From NCBI RefSeq assembly GCF_012276695.1, contig NZ_CP038852.1:806001-870000 (forward strand): 64,000 nucleotides of DNA, in the 5' to 3' direction. This document shows positions 44,708 through 53,397 of this stretch, piece by piece (position 1 is the stretch's first letter; each line of letters begins with the position of its first letter). Position numbers and translations under genes: made by a program. The notes beneath the pieces are model-generated. The model was given only the letters and a program-made list of their open reading frames with translations. It made no database searches and was not told the origin of the DNA. This stretch comes from Candidatus Pelagibacter giovannonii (GTDB taxonomy: Bacteria; Pseudomonadota; Alphaproteobacteria; Pelagibacterales; Pelagibacteraceae).

Positions 44708-46797
44708 TAAAGAACATCTCTTTTACCAACATGATTAGCTTTGCTTACAATTCCATCAGCTTCCATCATGTCAATAATTCTTGCAGCTCTATTATATCCT
44801 ATTTGTAATTTTCTTTGTAAAAACGAGGTAGATGCCTTGCCTTCAGACCTAATAATATCAAGTGCCGCCTGGTACAATTCATCTTTATTACCTGAGCTAG
44901 AAGCTTCTCCACTTGATTCTTTTTCATCAACAAAATTTAAGATTTCATCTACATAATCTGGCTCTGCTTGACCTCTTAAATAATTGTTAACTTTTTCAAT
45001 CTCAGTTTCTGATACAAACGGAGCATGAATTCTAACGATCTTATTTGCAGAAGACATATAAAGCATATCTCCTTTACCAAGTAATTGCTCTGCACCTTGT
45101 TCACCTAAAATTGTTCTACTATCTATTTTTGAAGTTACTTGAAAAGATATTCTTGTTGGAAAATTTGCTTTAATAGTACCTGTAATAACATCAACACTTG
45201 GTCTTTGAGTGGCCATTATAATATGAATTCCAGCAGCTCTTGCCATTTGGGATAGTTTTTGAATATAATTTTCTATCTCTTTACCAGCAACAAGCATTAG
45301 ATCAGACATTTCATCTACTACAACAACAATATAGGGCATAGCCAAAGTGTGCTTAGCATTATAGCCATCAATATTACGCACTCCTTCTTTGGTCATAAGT
45401 CGGTATCTATTTTCCATCTCTTTAACAACCCAACCTAAGACAGAAGCAGCTTTTTTTGCCTCCGTAATTACAGGACATAATAAGTGAGGTATGCCTTCAT
45501 AAGTTGATAGTTCAAGCATTTTAGGATCAATTAGTATGAACTTGCATTTGTCTGGTGTGTGCCTGTAAAGTAGCGATAATATAATAGTATTTATACAAAC
45601 AGACTTACCTGATCCAGTAGTACCAGCAATTAATAAATGAGGCATAGAAGCTAAATCTCCAACAATGGGGACACCAGAAATGTTCTTACCAAGCGCAATT
45701 GGTAACCTGATATCTTTTTTATTAAAATCAGAGTTAGACAGTATTTCACTTAAATAAACATTCTCACGGCTAGAATTTGGAAGCTCTATACCGATAGTGC
45801 TCCTTCCAGGAATAGTAGCAATTCTTGCAGATTCAGAACTAGTGTTTCGAGCAATGTCATCTGAAAGATTAATAATTTTTGATACTTTAACACCAGCAGC
45901 CGGCTCAAATTCGTTTAGTGTTACTACAGGGCCATGACTAACCTTTTTAATATTTCCACTAACACCAAAATCTAATAAGATTTTTTCTAAAAATTCACCA
46001 TCAATATAATCTTCATCTTTTAATTTTCCCTTATCTTTTTGAGTAGAGATTTTAAGTAAATCAATTGTAGGTAGTTTGAAGTGAACTTTTTTACTAGGAG
46101 TTTTATTTTTACTTTTTATAAAAGGTAAATCTTCTTGAATTAAATTTGTAATTTCATCTTGTGGTATAAACTCACTAATTATTTCATTTTCATTAGTGTA
46201 GCTCTTTTCTTTTTTAATAAACATTAAACTAAAAAGTTTTTTTATGATTTTATAAAAAGAAATAATTTTAAAATGGATACTAATTAAAAATAGAATTAAA
46301 ATAATTAAAATTAACAAGTAATAAGAAATTTGAGAATCAATATTAATTAAAGAAGCTAAAAAGGTTGTTTCTAAATATTTTCCTACAAAACCACCATTTC
46401 CATTAATATAAAGGTTGAAGGCAGTTGGGTAAAAAAAAGAAAAAAATAGAGAACCAAATAAAGAATAAAGAACTGAATAAAAAATACTTTCAAATATTAA
46501 AAAAATTTTCTTATCTAGAACTACATTTATGCCAGAAAATATGAGTGTAAATGGAATTAATAAAGCAATGAGTCCAAAAGTTTGAAAAAAAAGATCAGCT
46601 GTGTAGCTTCCGTTAAAACCAAGTAAATTTTTAATTTTAGTATTATCTGGAAAAATAAAATTAGGGTCGTTAGGAGAAAAGGTTGCAAGAGAAAGTAGCA
46701 AAAAAAGTCCAATTATAGCAAGAGCAATCCCAGTTGTTTCAATAATTCTACTTATGCCAAAATTAATTGTATTGTTGGCTAATTTTTTAAATTCCAT
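44707..46797 (-). CDS. ftsK: DNA translocase FtsK
   Basis: FtsK pumps DNA at the division septum and activates XerCD at dif. The 696-residue protein has about four transmembrane segments in the first 180 residues, a short linker, the AAA motor with Walker A GTTGSGKSVCIN (about 390) and Walker B VVVVDEMSDLM, and the C-terminal gamma winged helix (FLQRKLQIGYNRAARIIDMM, 20 residues) that reads polar DNA signals. It is followed by lolA, start-to-end overlap 1 bp. Confidence 0.97.
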   Translation of the reverse strand: MEFKKLANNTINFGISRIIETTGIALAIIGLFLLLSLATFSPNDPNFIFPDNTKIKNLLGFNGSYTADLFFQTFGLIALLIPFTLIFSGINVVLDKKIFLIFESIFYSVLYSLFGSLFFSFFYPTAFNLYINGNGGFVGKYLETTFLASLINIDSQISYYLLILIILILFLISIHFKIISFYKIIKKLFSLMFIKKEKSYTNENEIISEFIPQDEITNLIQEDLPFIKSKNKTPSKKVHFKLPTIDLLKISTQKDKGKLKDEDYIDGEFLEKILLDFGVSGNIKKVSHGPVVTLNEFEPAAGVKVSKIINLSDDIARNTSSESARIATIPGRSTIGIELPNSSRENVYLSEILSNSDFNKKDIRLPIALGKNISGVPIVGDLASMPHLLIAGTTGSGKSVCINTIILSLLYRHTPDKCKFILIDPKMLELSTYEGIPHLLCPVITEAKKAASVLGWVVKEMENRYRLMTKEGVRNIDGYNAKHTLAMPYIVVVVDEMSDLMLVAGKEIENYIQKLSQMARAAGIHIIMATQRPSVDVITGTIKANFPTRISFQVTSKIDSRTILGEQGAEQLLGKGDMLYMSSANKIVRIHAPFVSETEIEKVNNYLRGQAEPDYVDEILNFVDEKESSGEASSSGNKDELYQAALDIIRSEGKASTSFLQRKLQIGYNRAARIIDMMEADGIVSKANHVGKRDVL

Positions 46798-46861
46798 AAA
46801 TAAATGAGTCTAATTAATCACTTTGTATCATCTAATTTTTATTGTTAAAATTAAAATTATT

Positions 46862-47956
46862 ATGAATGTTTGTATTATTGGTGAAGGTCTAACCGCTCTA
46901 TCTTTAGCTAAAAGCCTTATAAATAAAAAAATAAATGTTCATTACTATCACAAAAATAGAAATAGTAATTTTTCTTCCAATAGAACAATAGGGATATCTA
47001 AAAGTAATTTTGAATTTTTCAAAGAAAAGATTTTTCAAATTTCAAAAAATGATTATTGGAAAATAAATAGAATAGAAATTTATACAGATAAAATTGATAC
47101 AGAAAATTTATTAAAATTTGAGAATGATAAAAATGATCTATTTTACATCATAAAAAATGATGAACTTTTAAAATCATTAAATAATGAGCTTATTAAAAGT
47201 AAACTCTTTAAAAAAATGATATTAAAAAAAGATATTAATGAAAGGTTTTTAAATAAAAAAGAATATGATTTAATAATTAATTGTGATGCAAGTAATTTTT
47301 TAGCAAAAAAATATTTCACAAAAAAAATTAGTAAAAATTATTATAACCTTGCTTATACCACTATTTTAACACATAAAAAAATAGAGAATAACACAGCAAC
47401 TCAAATTTTTACAAAGCAAGGTCCAATTGCATTTTTACCAATTTCTAACATAGAAACATCTGTAGTATATTCAATAGATATTAAGAATAAAAAATTTGAT
47501 AATACAGATGTAATAGATTTAATTAATAAAAATAATCCTAAATATAAAATTAATAAAATTAATAAATTAAATAGTTTTGAACTGAGTTCTTCAAATTTAA
47601 GAAACTATTATCATAAAAATATTTTAGCTTTTGGAGATATGCTTCACAGAGTGCACCCATTAGCAGGACAAGGTTTTAATATGACAATACGTGATCTTAG
47701 AATTCTAACTAAATTAATTGAAGACAAAATTGAATTGGGTATCCAATTAGACTCATACATATTAGATGAATTTGAAAAAAAAACGAAAGGTAAAAACTTT
47801 GTTTTTTCTAAAGCCATAGACTTAATTTATGAATCCTTTAATTTAGATAAAAAAATTCAAAATAAAAGCTTTAGCAAAATTCTTAAAGGTATTGGAAAAA
47901 ACAAGAATCTAAATAATTATTTTATTAAATTAGCCGATACAGGAATGAATTTTTAA
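46862..47956 (+). CDS. UbiH/UbiL-family FAD-dependent monooxygenase
   Basis: The 364-residue flavoprotein (ATG at 46862; a longer reading from 46823 lacks a convincing start) has an N-terminal FAD loop CIIGEGLTALSLAKSL, slightly off the GxGxxG pattern, and the second FAD motif LAFGDMLHRVHPLAGQGFNM (20 residues) near 260. This is the ubiquinone-biosynthesis hydroxylase family; which ring position it hydroxylates cannot be told. Convergent with the LON-domain gene. Confidence 0.85.
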   Translation: MNVCIIGEGLTALSLAKSLINKKINVHYYHKNRNSNFSSNRTIGISKSNFEFFKEKIFQISKNDYWKINRIEIYTDKIDTENLLKFENDKNDLFYIIKNDELLKSLNNELIKSKLFKKMILKKDINERFLNKKEYDLIINCDASNFLAKKYFTKKISKNYYNLAYTTILTHKKIENNTATQIFTKQGPIAFLPISNIETSVVYSIDIKNKKFDNTDVIDLINKNNPKYKINKINKLNSFELSSSNLRNYYHKNILAFGDMLHRVHPLAGQGFNMTIRDLRILTKLIEDKIELGIQLDSYILDEFEKKTKGKNFVFSKAIDLIYESFNLDKKIQNKSFSKILKGIGKNKNLNNYFIKLADTGMNF

Positions 47957-47958
47957 GC

Positions 47959-48600
47959 TTATTGAATAGTTGTATTTTGAAAATTATCAAAATTATAGGT
48001 GGTTAATATTTCTGAAATTTTATCTTTTCGAGCTTCTAAATTTTTGCTTTCTAATAAAATTTGTTTTTCTTCCAGTGAAAAGGGAGAGGCCATTGCTAGG
48101 GCATTTATTGTTTCATTCAAATCTTGTTTTTCTAAAGATTTCCAATTTATAATATATCCTTTTTTTTCAAAAAATAATTTTAAATCCTTGAAGATTGATT
48201 CAAGATCAGAAAATTTTAATTTCTTTTTTTCAGGTGTTAAATCAAGTTCAAAATTATCATAATTGATTTCACAAATCCGGTAAGGTTTTGTATCTTTAAT
48301 TTCTTTTGTTATTGTAAATCGTGTTATTCCATTTAATTCAATCATATACCTACCATCAGATGTATCTTTGAAATTGATTATTTTGCCTAAGCAACCAATC
48401 TTATGAAGTCCAGGGATTGAACTATCATCATTACTTTTTGGCTGTATCAATCCAATCATTTTGTTTGTTTTCATACTATCATTAATCATTTCAATATATC
48501 TTGGTTCAAATATATTTAATGGAACTGTTGTATGAGGAAATATAATAAAGTTACTTAATGGAAATACAGGGATAGTTTTTGGTAAATCTTGTTTTTTCAT
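47959..48600 (-). CDS. LON N-terminal (substrate-binding) domain protein
   Basis: The 213-residue protein from the ATG at 48600 (a TTG five codons upstream is possible) holds only the Lon N-terminal PUA-like domain: IPVFPLSNFIIFPHTTVPLN, IFEPRYIEMINDSMK, HKIGCLGKI, and a LEEKQILLE segment. It has no ATPase or peptidase part. Such stand-alone proteins are widespread in alphaproteobacteria; function uncertain. Convergent with the monooxygenase gene, 2-bp gap. Confidence 0.88.
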   Translation of the reverse strand: MKKQDLPKTIPVFPLSNFIIFPHTTVPLNIFEPRYIEMINDSMKTNKMIGLIQPKSNDDSSIPGLHKIGCLGKIINFKDTSDGRYMIELNGITRFTITKEIKDTKPYRICEINYDNFELDLTPEKKKLKFSDLESIFKDLKLFFEKKGYIINWKSLEKQDLNETINALAMASPFSLEEKQILLESKNLEARKDKISEILTTYNFDNFQNTTIQ

Positions 48601-48697
48601 TCTTTCTTTTAGCAAATTTTTGAAAATCTATATACCAATGAAACACTTTATTATTGATTGAATTAAAAAAACCATCTATTTATAGTGTCTTTTATAA

Positions 48698-48772
48698 GCG
48701 GGTCTAGCTCATTGGTAGAGCGAATCGTTGCCAACGATTAGGTAGAGGGTTCGATTCCCTTGACCCGCTCCA
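48698..48772 (+). tRNA. tRNA-Gly(GCC)
   Basis: A cloverleaf is readable: acceptor GCGGGTC pairs with GACCCGC (48762-48768), the D arm has TAGCTCATTGGTAGAGC, the anticodon stem AATCG/CGATT encloses TTGCCAA with anticodon GCC at 48730-48732, and the T arm has GGTTCGATTCC. The discriminator is T at 48769 and CCA is encoded at 48770-48772. It is the only RNA gene seen in the window. Confidence 0.97.
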
Positions 48773-48794
48773 AAATTTTAAAACAAACTAATCA

Positions 48795-49138
48795 ATGAGT
48801 GATTTACTTAATAAAAAATGTGTACCATGTGAGGGTGGAATTTTACCTTTCGATATTAGTGAAATTCACAAATATCAAAAAAAAGTTGATGGTTGGGATG
48901 TTAAAAAAAAAAAAAAGAAATATATTTTTTAGAGAAAAATTTTATTTTTAAAAATTTTATTAATAGTCAAAATTTTATAAATAAAGTTGGTGAAATATCA
49001 GAAAATGAAAATCATCATCCAGATATTTCATTTGGTTGGGGGTATGCTAAAATTATAATTACCACTCACGCTATAGAAGGACTGTCAGAAAATGATTTTA
49101 TTTTAGCGGCAAAAATTGATCAAATTTTTAATGCCTAA
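48795..49138 (+). pseudogene. phhB: Pterin-4a-carbinolamine dehydratase, frame broken in an A14 run
   Basis: From the ATG at 48795 the reading MSDLLNKKCVPCEGG... continues to WDV, then 14 A (48903-48916) and a stop at 48930-48932. With one extra A the frame joins KEIYFLEKNFIFKNF, then VGEISENENHHPDISFGWGY (20 residues), THAIEGLSENDFILAAKID, stop at 49136-49138: a 114-residue pterin-4a-carbinolamine dehydratase with the His-His-Pro active-site motif. This enzyme recycles the cofactor of aromatic hydroxylases, or moonlights as DCoH. It overlaps purH tail to tail. Confidence 0.88.
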
Positions 49139-50663
49139 AATGTCTTGTTTTAGAAAAAACTAAAATAGTACCAGTTTGGTTTGCAAATTTTATTATCTCT
49201 TTATCTCTAATTGATCCAGAGGGTTGTATTACAGCTGAAACTCCTGACTGTACTAATTTTTCAATACCATCCACAAATGGAAAAAATGCATCAGAAGCTG
49301 CCACAACATCTTCTTTTAAGTTTTGAAATTTATTCATTTTATCTATAGCAATTTGACAGCTATCAAGTCTGCTGGGTTGACCAGAACCAATACCAACAGT
49401 TGTTTCTTGACTGGCAAGTATAATTGCATTTGATTTTACATATCTACAAACATTAAACGCAAAAATTAAATTTTTTAACTGAAATTTATTTGGTCTTATT
49501 TTTGAAACTACTTTGAAATCTTTAGGTTCAAATACTTTTAAATCTTCAGATTGCGTTAAAATAGATTCATTCACGGAGCCAAATCTTATTAAATCTTTCA
49601 TCATAAAATCTGTTGCATCAATAATTCTTATATTTTTTTTCTTTTTCAAGATTTTTAAAGCATCAGTTTCAAAACCATTTGCAATAATAACCTCTAAGAA
49701 AATTTTATTAAGCTCTAATGCTAGAGCCTTATTTATTTTGAAATTACATGAAACTATTCCACCAAAAGCACTAACTGGATCACAAGTAAGAGCCAATTTA
49801 TAACTTTTTAAACTATTTTTATTGATTGAAACACCACATGGATTAGCATGTTTAACTATAACTGTTCCCAAGTTTTTTGGTAAAGATTTTGATATTGTTA
49901 AAGCAGAAAAAATATCATTATAGTTATTATAACTTAACTGCTTACCGTGAATTTGTTCAATATTGAGATTTCGATTTTTAGAATAAATTGCAGCTTCTTG
50001 ATGTGGATTTTCACCATACCTTAATTTTTCAATTAAATTTCCAAAAATAATTTTTTTTTTGGGGAAATTGTTTTTTTTAATTTTATTAAAATAGTTAGAA
50101 ATTACAGCATCATAATAAGCCGTTTCAGAGAAGGCCTCTAAAGACATCTTTTCTCTAAATTCAATAGATGTTGATCCTTTATTATTTTCTAATTCATTAA
50201 TTAGAGTCTCATATTGATCTGAGGATGTAATAACAGTAACATAGTTATAGTTTTTGGCAGCTGCCCTAACCATAGTGGGACCTCCAACATCAATATTCTC
50301 TATTATCTTTGAATGATTGGTTGTTTGATCTAAAGTTTTTTCAAAAGGATAAAAGTTAACAATAACAAGGTCAATTTCATCATATTGATTAGCTTTTAGT
50401 TCTTTAGTGTGAGTTTTGTCATTTCTTTTGCTTAATATTCCAGCATGAATTTTTGGGTGTAGTGTTTTAACTCTTCCACCAAGAATTTCTGGTGAACCAG
50501 TATACTCAGAAACTTCTTGGCATTTAAATTTAAGTTTCTTTATTTCTTTATAGGTGCCTCCAGAACTAATTAATTCAATTTTGTATTTAGCTAAAACCTT
50601 TAAAAGGTTGCCTAAATTTTTTTTATCAGATACTGAAATAAGAGCTTTTTTTATTTTTTTCAT
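49128..50663 (-). CDS. purH: Bifunctional AICAR transformylase/IMP cyclohydrolase PurH
   Basis: PurH performs the last two steps of IMP synthesis. The 511-residue protein from the ATG at 50663 has the MGS-like IMP cyclohydrolase domain (ALISVSDKKNLGNLLKVL, LISSGGTYKEI, GRVKTLHPKIHAGIL) and the AICAR transformylase domain (LRYGENPHQEAAIY, VKHANPCGVSI, SDAFFPFVDGIEKL, IQPSGSIRDKE). Seven extra residues would come from an ATG at 50684. It overlaps the heparinase-like stop by one base (TAATG). Confidence 0.98.
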   Translation of the reverse strand: MKKIKKALISVSDKKNLGNLLKVLAKYKIELISSGGTYKEIKKLKFKCQEVSEYTGSPEILGGRVKTLHPKIHAGILSKRNDKTHTKELKANQYDEIDLVIVNFYPFEKTLDQTTNHSKIIENIDVGGPTMVRAAAKNYNYVTVITSSDQYETLINELENNKGSTSIEFREKMSLEAFSETAYYDAVISNYFNKIKKNNFPKKKIIFGNLIEKLRYGENPHQEAAIYSKNRNLNIEQIHGKQLSYNNYNDIFSALTISKSLPKNLGTVIVKHANPCGVSINKNSLKSYKLALTCDPVSAFGGIVSCNFKINKALALELNKIFLEVIIANGFETDALKILKKKKNIRIIDATDFMMKDLIRFGSVNESILTQSEDLKVFEPKDFKVVSKIRPNKFQLKNLIFAFNVCRYVKSNAIILASQETTVGIGSGQPSRLDSCQIAIDKMNKFQNLKEDVVAASDAFFPFVDGIEKLVQSGVSAVIQPSGSIRDKEIIKFANQTGTILVFSKTRHFRH

Positions 50664-52271
50664 TATAATTTTGTGATTTCCCATCTTATAGTTTGATTTT
50701 CTTCATTAGTCATTCCCGAAATAAATATATTTTGGTTATTTGTAAAAGAATTTTTTTCTCCAAAATATAACCCTTCTTCAATATTTATCTTAGAGTTTTT
50801 TGAGCTAAATTTCCAACCTTCTCCATCAAGATCAATAAGTATTGATTTTTCATCTTGTGTTTTCATTAATCTAATATTTGGTTCCAAGTGAAATCTAATA
50901 TCAAATTTTATTTTTTTAATACCTTTGTTAGAAATAATTTTATCATGACCAATGAATTTTAATTGTTCTGGGTAAAATTCTATTTCCCGATCATGAACAA
51001 TGCCATGTAGCTTTAAATAGCCATCATGAGAAGCATTGATTTTCCAATAATTTTTTTCAAATACTATTTTTTTTTTAATATTTTTAATTCTTGATTAATT
51101 TTAGATTTTTTACCTTTTACTTTATTAAAATTACAAGAGGATTTGTCATCTAAGATTAGTGTGCTATGGACTGCACTGGATTTAGATATTTCATTTAGTT
51201 GGTGATCAATTTTTTGAAAATAACCACAATTACTAATTAATTTTTTACTATTTGATATAATCTCAAAAGATAAAGCACCAGCTTGATAATTTGAAGATAA
51301 TTTTTTATTTGGGCTTGATCCAACATCCATTATTAAAGAATTTTTTTTACTATTAAGGACCACATAGCCACCCAGCTCATTATTTTGATTTTTAAAATTA
51401 TATCCCAGTTTTTTTAAATAAAAGTCAAAATCATGATTATTTGTTTTATGATTACCGTTAAAGAGAAAATCTATTTTATTGTTTTGCCAAATAAAAGCGT
51501 AAGCCTGACCTAAATAATATATATTTTCATTTATAAAATCTGGTATTTCATTTTGAGATTCTTTGAACCACTCTCTAATTAATATAAAATATTTTAAATA
51601 AAAACTTAACTGTCTAATATTTCTTGATTTTGGAAAGCCATCATTGTCTAGTGAATATTTTGCTAATTTTTTTAGTAAACTTAACCCAGTATTTAAATAA
51701 CTATTATTTTGAGGGTAGGATAGACTGGTCAAAATGATAGCTGCACATCCTATAATCTTATCATTGATTAACTCAGACGATTCAATTTCATTAATGAGGT
51801 GATTAATCTGCTTTTTTATAATCCCATTAAACTTCTCTTTATAATCAATACTACCATCTTCATAGGTAAGTTTAGAATTTGAAATCCAAGCTATTATTCT
51901 TTTTCCAATTATATCAATTTTCCAATTTTTAGAGTTGTACCTGTCATTTGTATTAATCCATTGATATAGGACTTTTTGAGTATCTTTTTTTGAAGACTTT
52001 AGATCTAGACTAAATAACCAAAAAAAACTGTTTAAATTTTGTTTGTCTTTTTCTTTTAAATTTGGATTATCCCAAATTTCATTTAATGAATAATTTTCTA
52101 TATTAATTTTTTTTTTTCATATTTTATAAGGCCATCTAGCAAACTAGGGCTTGGTTGATATTCTATTAACTCAATAGAGGAGGGTGTAATTCTTTTATTA
52201 TAGAGATTAGAATTTAGATAAAAATGACGAATTTTTTTTTTAATAAGCTTAAGTGAATTGTTTAAAATCAT
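50663..52271 (-). pseudogene. Heparinase II/III-family protein broken at two A runs
   Basis: Starting at the ATG at 52271 the frame reads to KYEKKK and stops after an 11-A run (forward T at 52107-52117). With one extra A it continues through ENYSLNEIWDNPNLKEKDKQ (20) and GFPKSRNIRQLSFYLKYFIL (20) to INQELKILKKK, where a 10-A run (51067-51076) breaks it again; one more A restores the rest to WEITKL at 50663. With both A added the length is 1611 bases, 536 residues, a whole heparinase II/III-like protein. Relatives sit between rpe/rsmB and purH in alphaproteobacteria, and may be uronic-acid polysaccharide lyases, though substrate is unclear. Confidence 0.82.
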
Positions 52272-52275
52272 TATT

Positions 52276-52935
52276 CTAGCTTGATTTTAAAAGGTCTATA
52301 TTTTTTTTTATATCTCCATTATTGTTTTTAAATATAGTTGTTCCAGATACTAAAATGTTTGCACCAGCTTCTATCGCTAGTTTATTATTATCAAAATTAA
52401 TTCCACCATCAATTTCGATGTCAAAATCTAGATTTTTTTGATCCCTTATTTTCTTTAATTCTTTTATTTTTTCTAAAACTTCTGGCATAAACTTTTGTCC
52501 TCCAAATCCTGGGTTCACACTCATAATTAGTACTAAATCAATTTCATTTAATAAGTCGGTTATCAAATTAATTTTACTTTCTGGATTTAAAGAAACTCCT
52601 ACTTTTTTATTTAAGCTCTTTATATGCTCTATTGAACTTTTTAAGTCTTTAGTAGCCTCTGGATGTATAGTAATAATATCTGCACCAGCATCTGCATAAT
52701 CTTTAATATATTTATGGACGGGTGAAATCATTAAATGAACATCAAATGGGAGTTTTGTATATTTTCTTAAAGTTTTAATAATTGGAGGTCCCATTGTTAA
52801 ATTTGGAACAAAATGGCCATCCATCACATCCACATGGATCATATCCGCACCACCTTCCTCAAGCCTTTTTATTTCAATTCCTAGCTGGCTAAAATCAGCA
52901 GATAAAATTGAAGGTGATATTTGTATTTTTTTCAT
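52276..52935 (-). CDS. rpe: Ribulose-phosphate 3-epimerase
   Basis: Rpe interconverts ribulose-5-phosphate and xylulose-5-phosphate. The 219-residue barrel shows SILSADFSQLGIEI, HVDVMDGHFVPNLTMGP with metal-binding His/Asp, FDVHLMI, VLIMSVNPGFGGQKFM, and EIDGGINFDN. It is leftward and followed within 5 bp by the heparinase-like gene; a membrane protein lies upstream. Confidence 0.98.
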   Translation of the reverse strand: MKKIQISPSILSADFSQLGIEIKRLEEGGADMIHVDVMDGHFVPNLTMGPPIIKTLRKYTKLPFDVHLMISPVHKYIKDYADAGADIITIHPEATKDLKSSIEHIKSLNKKVGVSLNPESKINLITDLLNEIDLVLIMSVNPGFGGQKFMPEVLEKIKELKKIRDQKNLDFDIEIDGGINFDNNKLAIEAGANILVSGTTIFKNNNGDIKKNIDLLKSS

Positions 52936-52963
52936 TGATTACTAGTTCTACTAGTATCAATTT

Positions 52964-53320
52964 TTAAAATTTAATTGAATTAAATAATTGATAAATTTGC
53001 TTAGAAATTTCACTTTCTAGAGGAAAGGATAACATCCCCATTACAGAATAGCCCAAGATCCAGGGCATAAAGTAAAATCTAATCATATAAAAGAACCAAG
53101 CAACATATAATGGAACCAGAGGTCCTATGATGAAAGAGGGGGTTATTGGTTTAAAAATTTTTATCAATGGATTGGTATACTTGACAAATATCTTCATGAA
53201 AAAAAACTCTGAATCTTCTTTTTGAAAAATATTCATCGCAACTCTTCCTATTAAAGTCCACATGATAACTCCAAGGAGATAATCTATAAAATAAACTATA
53301 GGATGAAAGTTAGCAGACAT
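52964..53320 (-). CDS. Small inner-membrane protein, possibly YggT-related
   Basis: The 118-residue protein has hydrophobic segments near 8-30, 65-85 and 88-105. The YTNPLIKIFKPITP linker followed by a PLYVAWFFYMIRFYF segment resembles the YGGT domain (NP-L-K-hydrophobic-P pattern), also found in the YggT gene at 63475. The similarity is modest. Function unknown; it lies between the symporter terminator and rpe. Confidence 0.6.
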   Translation of the reverse strand: MSANFHPIVYFIDYLLGVIMWTLIGRVAMNIFQKEDSEFFFMKIFVKYTNPLIKIFKPITPSFIIGPLVPLYVAWFFYMIRFYFMPWILGYSVMGMLSFPLESEISKQIYQLFNSIKF

Positions 53321-53349
53321 TTAGAAATTTATATTTGAAAATTGATCGA

Positions 53350-53380
53350 ATTAAAAGGGGCGAAATTAATCGCCCCTAGA
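53350..53380 (-). terminator. Intrinsic terminator after the symporter gene
   Basis: A perfect 8-bp GC-rich stem (AGGGGCGA at 53356-53363, TCGCCCCT at 53370-53377, 6-base loop) is followed on the minus strand by TTTT. It sits 20-40 bases past the symporter stop. Strong hairpin in an AT-rich background. Confidence 0.87.
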
Positions 53381-53397
53381 ATTAAGATTTATTAGTT

